Of a stretch of DNA of 64,000 bases, positions 9,438 to 18,182 are shown piece by piece. The stretch's first letter is position 1, and every line of letters starts with the position of its first letter. This DNA comes from Gracilibacillus timonensis. GTDB lineage: Bacteria; Bacillota; Bacilli; Bacillales; Amphibacillaceae. The stretch is taken from contig NZ_FLKH01000012.1 of NCBI RefSeq assembly GCF_900086715.1, positions 1,987,346-2,051,345 of the forward strand, written 5' to 3'. A program made the translations under genes and the position numbers. Below the pieces are notes generated by a model that was not told where the DNA came from, ran no database searches, and was given only the letters and a program-made list of their open reading frames with translations.

Positions 9438-10976
9438 ATGAGAAATATATCATTTTTTATATTGTTAATTTTTTCTATGTTATTGGTGTCATGTAGTGAT
9501 GATATTAGCAAAAATGAAACGCTTGAAAATGATCTAAATGATAGCGATGATGGTGAGGTCAATGGTCAACCAATAGAAATATCAATTATGACTCACTTCT
9601 TTGGCTCAACCCCACCGTCTTCAGATAATCAAGTTGAAAAAGCAGTTGAGGAAGAAACAAATACCAAACTAGACATACAATGGGCCTCTGCCCAAAATTA
9701 TGTGGACAAATTTAATGTTGCAATTGCTTCAGGAGAACTTGCAGATTTAGTATTAGTACCAGATGTAGATATATTATCTAATCCTGTTTTTGTTCAAGCA
9801 GCTCAGCAGGAAGCATTTTGGGATATAACGCCTTATATTGAAGATTATCCTAATCTTCAAAAGTATATACCAGAATCAGCGTGGGAGTTAACCCAAATTA
9901 ATGGTGCAAATTTTGCAATGCCCAGACCTCGTCCATCTGAAAGTGATTGGTTTTTTATTTTTCGAAAAGATTGGTTGGAAAATGTAGGTTTAGAGGTGCC
10001 AACAACAGTGGATGAACTTTATGAAGTAATGAGGGCCTTTACAGAAGAAGACCCAGATCAAAATGGAAAAGATGATACAACAGGATTTACTAGTCCTATT
10101 AATGATCAAGACATGGGTGACTTTGGATTAATTGAAGATGTATTTACTGGAGTGAATGGTGAGTGGGCAAAGAAAGATGGAAAGCTTGTTTATAAAGATT
10201 TACTGCCAGAAATTAGAGATGCACTTGAATTTATAACGGATGCCTATAAGGAAGGACTAATTCCAGAAGATTTTGCTTCTATAACTTCAGAGAAATCCAG
10301 AGAAATTTTCATGGCCAGTAAGGCAGGAGTTAAGAGTGATAATACAGGAGGGTTTAAATTACTTTATGATGAAATTTCAAAAAGTAATTCCGATTTTGAA
10401 ATGACAGATTTGACCCCAGCTATTAATATTGATGGTTATAATCCAAAAGCTACTGGATTCAATGGAGGACTTGTTATTCCCAAAACTGTTCCTGAAGATA
10501 AGATGAAAGAAATATTAACAGTGATTGATAAGTGGATGGAAGATGATATATTTAGTTTACATCAAGGTATCGAAGGAATTCATTATACAATTGGCGAAGA
10601 CGGTGAAAAGGTTGTAGACAGTGATCAGGTTGAAAAAGATGGTATTAGTAATTATAACCAAATAGTGTACGTTGCGGATCCTTATGGGAATGCCTACAAA
10701 CCTGAGTTCCCAGAGGAGTTAAAGGTGAAATACTCAGAAATTCAAGATGAGAGAGAAAAAACCAGCGTGGCTCCTGTAGCCGTAGGACTGACTTCAGAAT
10801 CTTCCAATACTTATTTACCTGAACTCAAGAAAGATATTACTGATTTAAAAGTGAAAATTATACTTGGGCATGAAACTATTACTGCTTGGGACAACTTTAT
10901 TGAAGATTTGAAAAATGATAATACGATGCAACAAGTTACTAAAGAGATTAACGAAGTATATGAGTCAAGACAGTAG
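9438..10976 (+). CDS. ABC-transporter solute-binding lipoprotein, first of two tandem paralogues
   Basis: A 512-residue binding protein with a lipobox ending at Cys19 (LLVSC) and GGGAGG before ATG 9438. It is close in length and motif order to the protein at 11263: both have ISIMT then a PPS motif, FNVA, VADPYGN, and the C-terminal AWD...QQVT...IN. It follows the permease pair directly and is probably their cognate receptor. The acidic, Asn-rich segment after the lipid anchor (about residues 20-45) is a flexible tether. Two receptors for one permease pair suggests recognition of two related oligomers, or redundancy after duplication. Confidence 0.9.
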   Translation: MRNISFFILLIFSMLLVSCSDDISKNETLENDLNDSDDGEVNGQPIEISIMTHFFGSTPPSSDNQVEKAVEEETNTKLDIQWASAQNYVDKFNVAIASGELADLVLVPDVDILSNPVFVQAAQQEAFWDITPYIEDYPNLQKYIPESAWELTQINGANFAMPRPRPSESDWFFIFRKDWLENVGLEVPTTVDELYEVMRAFTEEDPDQNGKDDTTGFTSPINDQDMGDFGLIEDVFTGVNGEWAKKDGKLVYKDLLPEIRDALEFITDAYKEGLIPEDFASITSEKSREIFMASKAGVKSDNTGGFKLLYDEISKSNSDFEMTDLTPAINIDGYNPKATGFNGGLVIPKTVPEDKMKEILTVIDKWMEDDIFSLHQGIEGIHYTIGEDGEKVVDSDQVEKDGISNYNQIVYVADPYGNAYKPEFPEELKVKYSEIQDEREKTSVAPVAVGLTSESSNTYLPELKKDITDLKVKIILGHETITAWDNFIEDLKNDNTMQQVTKEINEVYESRQ

Positions 10977-11262
10977 AAATACATTGATTAAATGAATATT
11001 ATCACAATTACTTGTGAACTTATTGATCACTTAAAGAGATAAATTATTTTGTCTAGACTGAAAAAATGGCTTTAATTATCTGAATATTGGAACGTAAGGA
11101 TATTCTCTTTGTTTTTGGAAAGAGAGATTAGCAGATAGTAATACTATGGTTGCACTCATTCCTCTTATTTATTCATTACTACAAGAAGGGAGGTGATGGT
11201 TGGATCTATCAAATATATTGAAAATTGAACGATGAAAAATAATATTAGGGGGTTGAAAGAAA

Positions 11263-12765
11263 ATGAAAAAATTTTTATTTGTATTGTTATTTGTAATATT
11301 ATTATCGGCTTGTGATGAAACGAATTCAGGGACTTCCTCTGAAAAAGATACAGATTCAACGGAAATTAGTATTATGACTCAATTTTACAGTGCGACACCA
11401 CCTAGTGATGATAATGCTCTCGAACAGGCCATAGAGGAAAAGACAAACACTAAATTAAATATTCAATGGAATTCTTCAAATAATTATCAAGATAAATTCA
11501 ATGTTGCAATGGTGTCAGAAGAACTCACAGATTTGGTGCTGATACCTAATGAAGATCCATTTACAAATCCTGTATTTATGGATGCTGCTGAACAAGGGGC
11601 ATTTTGGGATGTTTCATCATATATAGATGATTATCCCAACTTAAAAAATAAAATCCCTGAGGTAGCATGGGAACTTAGTAGTCTAAATGGCGCGAATTAC
11701 TTCGTACCTAGACCACGTCCATCTGAAGGCTCATACTTCTTTACTTTAAGGAAAGATTGGCTTAAAAATGTTGGTTTGGAAATGCCTACAACGGATGAAG
11801 AACTGTATGAAGTTTTGAAAGCGTTTAGCGAGCAGGATCCGGATCAGAACGGTAAGGATGATACAACAGGGTTTACGGGAGCGATTTGGGATGATTCTAT
11901 GGGTGATTTTGAAAATTTTGAATTTATGTTTACAGGAGTAATAGGGGAATGGAAGGAAGAAAATGGAGAGTTGATTTATTCTGCTTTTCTTCCAGGAATG
12001 AGAGAAGGAATTGAGTATATGAAGAAAGCGTATGAAGAAGGTTTAATTGCAGAAGATTTTGCATCACTCACAAATACTCAAAAAGAAGATATGTTTTCTG
12101 GTGGAGATGCAGGAGTTATGATTCAAACTGCCTCATCTGCTAAATATTTCTACGATATAATATCTGAAAATGATTCAAATTATGAGTTAACTGATTTTCA
12201 ACCTGTTATGAACATTAATGGTTATAATCCAAAAGGAACAGGATATAATGGTGGAAATGCCATTCCGAAAACAGTCCCAGAAGAAAAAATGAAAGAAATC
12301 TTAGGTATGCTTGATACATGGATGGAAGATGATATATTTAAATTACATCATACCGGTATTGAAGGGGTACATCATACTTTAAATGGAGATGGTGAACTTG
12401 AGATAGATCAAGAAAAAGTTGAAGAAGATGGGTTAGGTAACTTTAGCCAAATTGTTTTTGTAGCGGATCCTTATGGAAATGGATACAAGAGCGATTTCCC
12501 TGAAGATGCAAAAGAAGTATATAAAGAGATAATTGATGAGAAATCCAAAACTGGTGTGGGTCCAGTAGCTGCCGGCTTAGTTACTGAATCAAGCGAGAAA
12601 TATTTACCAGAAATACGTAAAAATATGACTGATATAAAAATAAAAATTATTCTTGGTCATGAACCGATTACAGCATGGGATGATTTTGTTGAACAATTAA
12701 AAAAGGATCAAGGGATGCAACAAGTTACACAAGAGATAAACGATTTGTATCAAAGTAGAAAATAA
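11263..12765 (+). CDS. ABC-transporter solute-binding lipoprotein, second tandem paralogue
   Basis: A 500-residue lipoprotein with lipobox ending at Cys17 (LLSAC) and a strong GGGGG site 11 bases before ATG 11263. It is a clear tandem duplicate of the 9438 gene and a more distant relative of the 57 gene. The DPDQNGKDDTTGF stretch is retained in both copies and resembles the calcium-binding loop of this family. A 286-base gap separates it from the first copy, so it may have its own promoter. A stem (12787-12815) follows. Function: capture of a pectin-derived oligosaccharide for the 7517-9381 permeases; ligand inferred. Confidence 0.9.
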   Translation: MKKFLFVLLFVILLSACDETNSGTSSEKDTDSTEISIMTQFYSATPPSDDNALEQAIEEKTNTKLNIQWNSSNNYQDKFNVAMVSEELTDLVLIPNEDPFTNPVFMDAAEQGAFWDVSSYIDDYPNLKNKIPEVAWELSSLNGANYFVPRPRPSEGSYFFTLRKDWLKNVGLEMPTTDEELYEVLKAFSEQDPDQNGKDDTTGFTGAIWDDSMGDFENFEFMFTGVIGEWKEENGELIYSAFLPGMREGIEYMKKAYEEGLIAEDFASLTNTQKEDMFSGGDAGVMIQTASSAKYFYDIISENDSNYELTDFQPVMNINGYNPKGTGYNGGNAIPKTVPEEKMKEILGMLDTWMEDDIFKLHHTGIEGVHHTLNGDGELEIDQEKVEEDGLGNFSQIVFVADPYGNGYKSDFPEDAKEVYKEIIDEKSKTGVGPVAAGLVTESSEKYLPEIRKNMTDIKIKIILGHEPITAWDDFVEQLKKDQGMQQVTQEINDLYQSRK

Positions 12766-12786
12766 ATATAGAAGCAATTTAACTCT

Positions 12787-12815
12787 AACACCCTCTAAGG
12801 ATTTTAGAGGGTGTT
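12787..12815 (+). terminator. Terminator-like stem between binding-protein and GH2 genes
   Basis: A perfect 12-base stem AACACCCTCTAA (12787-12798) pairs with TTAGAGGGTGTT (12804-12815) around a 5-base loop. Only a broken T-run (TTATTAC) follows, so termination may be partial and the GH2 gene could be reached by read-through. Confidence 0.6.
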
Positions 12816-12849
12816 ATTACTAAACATATACACATGAGGTGAAAAAATT

Positions 12850-15186
12850 ATGTTAAGAAAAGAGTTAACAATGGATTTTGATTGGTCTTTTTGTAAGGGA
12901 GATCCACAAGACGCGTATAAAATTGAATTTGATGATTCAAATTGGCAAACATTAAATGTCCCACATGATTGGAGTATATCAGGCCCATTTGATGAATTAA
13001 ATCCAAGTGGCGCGAGTGGTGGATTCTTACCTGGTGGAATAGGTTGGTATAGAAAAAAATTTTATTTGCCTGAAAAGGCTGAAGATAAAAAAGTATTTAT
13101 TCATTTCGACGGTGTTTATCACAACAGCGAAGTATGGTGTAATGGTCACTATATTGATAAACGTCCATATGGTTTTGTAGGTTTTTGTTATGATTTAACA
13201 CCATATATTAATGTGGAAAAAGAGAATGTAATTGCAGTAAGAGTAAATAACTCAGATCAACCAAACTGTCGATGGTATACTGGATCAGGAATTTATCGAC
13301 ATGTTTGGCTTACTATTAGTGATCCCTTACATATTAAAACTTGGGGTACTGCAATTACGACTCCGGTTATTTCAGAAAAAAAAGCTACTGTTGAGTTAGA
13401 AACAACTGTGACTAATGATTATCATTCTGCTAAGTCTTTCACATTGGAAACTCATATATATGATAAAAGCTACCAGCTGATTACAAGTGAATCAAAAGAC
13501 GTCGTTTTAAATTCAGGAGAAACAAATACTACTAAACAATCATTTGTAATCACAAATCCTCGTCTATGGTCACCGAATTCTCCTTCTCTCTATTATGCAG
13601 TGAGTCGTTTGATTGTGAAGGAATCAGTAGTTGATGAATATATTACCTCGTTCGGAATTAGAGAAGTGTTGTTTTCAAGCGAAAACGGAATGACTATAAA
13701 TGGAGAAAAAGTAAAATTAAAAGGAATAAATCTTCACCATGATGCGGGCAGTGTAGGTGTTGCAGTGCCAGAACGATTGTTAGAAAGTAGACTTCAAACC
13801 CTTAAGGAAATCGGGTGTAATGCAATAAGATGTAGTCATAACCCTCCGACCAGGGAGTTACTTGATTTATGTGATCAAATGGGCTTCTTTGTAATTGATG
13901 AGATCTTTGATAAATGGTGGTCTCGCAGTTATGGAAAAATATTTGAAAATTGGTGGAAAACAGATCTAGATGCTATGATATTACGGGATCGAAATCATCC
14001 CTCCATAATTATGTGGAGTGTTGGGAACGAAGTAGAAGATCAAGGATCACAGAAAACAGTTGATACCTTAAAAATGTTAGTAAATTATGTACATGAGAAA
14101 GAACCGTCAAGACCAGTTACTTGTGCTATTAGGCCACCTGGAGAAGTGGATGATATTAAAGTATTTGAAGAGAAAATTGATGTGATTATGAGTATGGTAG
14201 AGCACATGGATATTGCAAGTTTAAATTACCAAGAGCAATGGTATGCCGAATTGAAAAAAAGAAAACCCGACATTATTATTTTGGGAAGCGAAACCTACCC
14301 TTTCTTTCGAGGAAACAAACATTTCTATAAAGCCTTCGAACCAATTAATCCATGGTTCGATGTAGCTGAAAACGATTATGTAATTGGTCAATTCTTATGG
14401 ACCGGTTTTGATTACGTCGGGGAGGCTGTGAAATGGCCAAATAAAGGGTGGGCAGCATCAATCATTAATACATGTGGAAATAGAAAGCCTTTATCTTATT
14501 TTCAACAGAGCGTATGGAGGGAGGAGCCAATGGTTCATATTGCTGCTTTTGATGATAGTATCAAACAGCCATTAGAAAAATTGCATTGGAATGCACCAAA
14601 AATGGCATCACATTGGACATTCCCTCATTTTACGGACCAGATGATTAAAATAGTTACCTTTACAAATTGTGAAAAGGTCGAATTGTATTTAAACAATGAG
14701 TTATTGGGTGATAAGTATCTAAATGATTTTCCGGATCGTATGATGACGTGGTACCTACCGTATAAAGCAGGAACTATTAAGGCTATCGGTTATGTTGATA
14801 ATGAGAAGGTAAGCATTCATGAAATGGAAACATCTAGAACACCTAAACAAATTAAACTAACTCCTGATAGGACAACAATTGTAGCTGATGCTCGTGACGT
14901 TTCCTTAGTAGAAGTAAGCGTAACGGACGAGCAGGGAATATGTTATCCGTATGCAGAAGATGATATAACGTTTGAATTAAAAGGTGAAGGAAAGATTATT
15001 GGTCTGGATAATGGTAATTTAGACAGTAATCAATCTTTCAAAGAAAAAAAACGCTCTGCATTTAATGGAAAATGTTTAGTGATTATTCAAGCAAATCATA
15101 ATGAGGGTGTAATAGAACTTAACGCAAGTGCACAGAGCCTGAAAAATGCTCAAACAATCATTAACTCTGTTAGAAGAAAATTATGA
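12850..15186 (+). CDS. Glycoside hydrolase family 2, beta-galactosidase-like
   Basis: A 778-residue enzyme with no signal peptide, so it should cleave imported oligosaccharides in the cytoplasm. Order: GH2 sugar-binding sandwich (about 1-165, with NNSDQPNCRWYTGSGIYRHV), immunoglobulin-like domain (about 170-270), TIM barrel (about 270-570), and C-terminal sandwich domains. The probable acid/base is Glu394 in SVGNEVEDQ and the nucleophile Glu481 in LGSETYPF. GAGGTG sits 8 bases before ATG 12850. Specificity within GH2 (galactosidase, glucuronidase or another) cannot be fixed from sequence alone; the pectin context favours beta-galactosidase acting on RG-I side chains. Confidence 0.88.
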   Translation: MLRKELTMDFDWSFCKGDPQDAYKIEFDDSNWQTLNVPHDWSISGPFDELNPSGASGGFLPGGIGWYRKKFYLPEKAEDKKVFIHFDGVYHNSEVWCNGHYIDKRPYGFVGFCYDLTPYINVEKENVIAVRVNNSDQPNCRWYTGSGIYRHVWLTISDPLHIKTWGTAITTPVISEKKATVELETTVTNDYHSAKSFTLETHIYDKSYQLITSESKDVVLNSGETNTTKQSFVITNPRLWSPNSPSLYYAVSRLIVKESVVDEYITSFGIREVLFSSENGMTINGEKVKLKGINLHHDAGSVGVAVPERLLESRLQTLKEIGCNAIRCSHNPPTRELLDLCDQMGFFVIDEIFDKWWSRSYGKIFENWWKTDLDAMILRDRNHPSIIMWSVGNEVEDQGSQKTVDTLKMLVNYVHEKEPSRPVTCAIRPPGEVDDIKVFEEKIDVIMSMVEHMDIASLNYQEQWYAELKKRKPDIIILGSETYPFFRGNKHFYKAFEPINPWFDVAENDYVIGQFLWTGFDYVGEAVKWPNKGWAASIINTCGNRKPLSYFQQSVWREEPMVHIAAFDDSIKQPLEKLHWNAPKMASHWTFPHFTDQMIKIVTFTNCEKVELYLNNELLGDKYLNDFPDRMMTWYLPYKAGTIKAIGYVDNEKVSIHEMETSRTPKQIKLTPDRTTIVADARDVSLVEVSVTDEQGICYPYAEDDITFELKGEGKIIGLDNGNLDSNQSFKEKKRSAFNGKCLVIIQANHNEGVIELNASAQSLKNAQTIINSVRRKL

Positions 15187-15454
15187 TTTGTTGAAAGAAG
15201 ACTCACAGCAGATCCTAAGTTCAATTTTTGACTTAGGCGAGTAATGATGGAGCTGCGCCAAAGATACCTGAACTCATCCGTTTTTTAGACATACGACTCC
15301 CTTGGTCGGACGAAGTGGTTTTAAAAAGGGAGGAAGCTAACGTGGATAGAGGCTCACTCTATTTGTAATCGCTGAATGTGCTGTAACACATCCCAGAAAA
15401 AGCTGGGATGTACAAAGCTGGAAACTAATTTAAAATAAAGGGAGGAAAAGAATT
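15187..15454. other. Structured intergenic region between GH2 and PL26-type genes
   Basis: No gene. Two clear stems are present: CCTAAGT (15214-15220) with ACTTAGG (15231-15237), and ACATCCCAG (15388-15396) with CTGGGATGT (15403-15411). Neither is followed by a T-run. GGGAGG at about 15435 serves the next gene. Confidence 0.55.
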
Positions 15455-18031
15455 ATGTCAAAATTAGATTTTGATTGGTTAACGCCAAGAAAAGCAAAGA
15501 GAACCCCAGTAAGCTTTGGTTCGCCGTGGGCGCAAGGTGCTTTGTTGCCTGAAGAATCGGTGTCGTTGATAGATCAGACGGGAAATATTGAGCCTATACA
15601 GACCAAAGTTAATGCATATTGGCCGGATGGTTCTGTTAAATGGCTATTGCATAGTGGCGTACTCGACACTAGAAAATCTTATAAAATTAATAAAGGTCAA
15701 GGAATAAAAATTAATAGTGTCATTACTGCATTTCAAACTGTGGATGGTGCTGTAACTGTAGATAGTGAACTACTTTCTTGTACTATTCAGAAGGGGGAGG
15801 TTTTAATCTCTTCTTTATTGCGTAAACACACCAATCAAAAGTCTGTATCGGCAAAATTAACAGCATTTATTGAAAACAGAGAAGAGCAGCACGGTTTAGA
15901 AAATATTATGATAGAAAAGCTAATAGGTTATACGGAGAAAATTACTTTAGAAGAAAAAGGGCCAATAAGATCAGTTGTAAAAATTGAAGGTAAACACGAA
16001 TACGTGAATCACAAAAATCAAATTTTTCCATTTGTAGTTAGGCTATATTTTTACGCTGACAGTGACGAGATTAAAATGGTACACAGTTTTGTTTATGACG
16101 CGGATTGCGAAAATGATTTCTTGAAAGGGCTTGCGGTGGAGTTTGATTTACAAGCAAGTGGGGAGATGTGGAACCGTCATGTAGGCTTTAGTGGTGATAC
16201 TGGTATGTTCTATGAAGCTGTGCAACCTATGTATATGGAAAAGAAAACTCATCCTGCATATGAAAGGCAACAGGTGCATGGTCAATTTGTAGAAATTGAT
16301 CCGGTGTCTGAAGGGAGTTTTCTAGAGAATGTAAGGGATAATGCTTCTTGGGGGAATTTCCGTCTCCATCAGGGTTCCTGCGATCATTACAGTATTGAAA
16401 AAAAGACAAGATCTGGGTGTGCTTTTATCCCTGCAGCACAAGGAAACCGGTCTAGAGGCGCTGTTTTCTTTGGCGACGAAAGTGTGATTCTCTCAACTGC
16501 AGTTAAAGACTTCTGGCAAAAGTGTCCGAGGGCACTTGAAATAACGGATGCTACTGAAGATAATCCAACAATGACAGTCTGGCTTTGGAGCAAGTATGCC
16601 GAATCTTTTGATTTTAGGTCGTATGATACGAACAAACATGAGTTTTCATACGGTGGTATAAACAATCATCCAGAAGGTATTGCTAATACCAATGAGATAT
16701 TTATAAAAATGTTTGATGAGATGCCAGGGAAGAATGAAATCATAGATTTTGCTGACGATGTACAGACGGATTCGTTACTTATAGCTGACTTATCTGCCTA
16801 TGAAGACACTAAGGTATTCGGTACGTATTGGTGTGAGCCTAAAGAAGAACAGTACAAGAATCCTGCGCATGAAAAAGCATTTATCGGATTCCTGGAATTT
16901 TATATGAGAGAAGTGGAGCAACGCAAATGGTATGGTTTTTGGGATTATGGTGATGTTATGCATACGTACGACCCAGTGCGTCACTGTTGGCGGTATGATG
17001 TAGGTGGATTTGCATGGCAGAACACAGAGCTTTGTAACACTTATGTCAACTGGCTTGCATTTCTTCGCACGGGTGACTATAACATATATCGTTTTGCACG
17101 TGCGATGTCTCGACATACGAGTGAGGTGGACATATACCATCTCGGAAAATATGCTATGCTCGGCAGTCGGCACAATGTACGCCATTGGGGTTGTGATTCC
17201 AAGGAACCACGTATTTCAATGGCTGGTCACCATAGATTTTATTATTATTTGACTGGTGATGATAGAATTGGGGATATTATGGATTTTGTTAAAGATGCAG
17301 ATTTTGCATGGAAGAATCTTTTGATTGATAAGGATGGTGGTACAGCTCGAACAGGTCCGGACTGGTCTTCTTTTGTATCCAATTGGATGACCCGTTGGGA
17401 ACGGTTTAGAGATGTGAAGTACCTTGATAAGATCATGTCAGGTTTAAATAGCATCAAACAGGCTCCCAATCGTCTTTCTTCTGGTTCGAAATTTGATTAT
17501 GATTCACACACAGGATATATGCACTATATAGGTGAGGGAAATTACCAATATCATATGGTGATCTGTTTTGGCGGTCCAGAGGTGTGGTTTGAGCTGGCTG
17601 ATTTATTGGAAGATGAAGAATTTAAGGATATGTTAGCACAGTTTGGTGATTATTATGCTATGACACCTGAGGAAAGGAAAGAAAATTCAAATGGATTATT
17701 TAATGAAAGTAACGATATTGCATGGGGAGGCGTGAGATTTGCTATACGTATGTTGGCGTTTGCAGGATACTGGTATCAGAATCCTTCTCGTATGCAACAA
17801 TCAATAGATATGTTAAATGACAAGCCAGCATTCAATTCCAATACGCCAGGCAAGATAGACAAAGAGGGAAACGTAGTATATACAGATGTAGAAAATCAAG
17901 AATATATCCGTAAAATTCAAGAGGTTGAGTTCGTAAATACTAATGGTATATCACAGTGGAGTCTAAATTATATTGAAACGGTAAAGTTGTATGAGCTGTC
18001 AGGTTTTAATAACATATATTCAAGAGAATAA
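15455..18031 (+). CDS. yetA: Exo-rhamnogalacturonan lyase family protein, YetA/PcRGLX (PL26-like)
   Basis: An 858-residue protein close to the length of B. subtilis YetA (about 857). The N-terminal portion (about 1-110, with PRKAKRTPVSFGSPWAQGALL and AYWPDGSVKWLLHSG) is the RIFT-barrel domain named for PcRGLX/YetA; a central sandwich and an alpha/alpha-barrel region rich in Trp, His and Tyr follow (about 430-800). PL26 enzymes release unsaturated galacturonosyl-rhamnose from chain ends of the RG-I backbone by beta-elimination. No signal peptide is visible, so action on imported oligomers is expected. GGGAGG precedes ATG 15455. It lies between GH2 and an AraC regulator. The symbol rests on similarity to YetA; lyase activity is inferred from the family. 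Confidence 0.82.
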   Translation: MSKLDFDWLTPRKAKRTPVSFGSPWAQGALLPEESVSLIDQTGNIEPIQTKVNAYWPDGSVKWLLHSGVLDTRKSYKINKGQGIKINSVITAFQTVDGAVTVDSELLSCTIQKGEVLISSLLRKHTNQKSVSAKLTAFIENREEQHGLENIMIEKLIGYTEKITLEEKGPIRSVVKIEGKHEYVNHKNQIFPFVVRLYFYADSDEIKMVHSFVYDADCENDFLKGLAVEFDLQASGEMWNRHVGFSGDTGMFYEAVQPMYMEKKTHPAYERQQVHGQFVEIDPVSEGSFLENVRDNASWGNFRLHQGSCDHYSIEKKTRSGCAFIPAAQGNRSRGAVFFGDESVILSTAVKDFWQKCPRALEITDATEDNPTMTVWLWSKYAESFDFRSYDTNKHEFSYGGINNHPEGIANTNEIFIKMFDEMPGKNEIIDFADDVQTDSLLIADLSAYEDTKVFGTYWCEPKEEQYKNPAHEKAFIGFLEFYMREVEQRKWYGFWDYGDVMHTYDPVRHCWRYDVGGFAWQNTELCNTYVNWLAFLRTGDYNIYRFARAMSRHTSEVDIYHLGKYAMLGSRHNVRHWGCDSKEPRISMAGHHRFYYYLTGDDRIGDIMDFVKDADFAWKNLLIDKDGGTARTGPDWSSFVSNWMTRWERFRDVKYLDKIMSGLNSIKQAPNRLSSGSKFDYDSHTGYMHYIGEGNYQYHMVICFGGPEVWFELADLLEDEEFKDMLAQFGDYYAMTPEERKENSNGLFNESNDIAWGGVRFAIRMLAFAGYWYQNPSRMQQSIDMLNDKPAFNSNTPGKIDKEGNVVYTDVENQEYIRKIQEVEFVNTNGISQWSLNYIETVKLYELSGFNNIYSRE

Positions 18032-18182
18032 TATGCTGGCTTGATTTGCGATCGTATATTAACAATAGCTCATTGCAAATGAATTATTTATCATGGAAAA
18101 GGTGAACGAGGGTTATTTCGTAATCAAAACGACTATGATACAATTTAAATAATGCGCTTCCATGTTATCAGAGGTGATTTGA

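Noticed and set aside
16790-17185. 131-codon minus-strand frame in the YetA-like gene
   Set aside because: It is antisense to a conserved enzyme and has no ribosome site or known motif.
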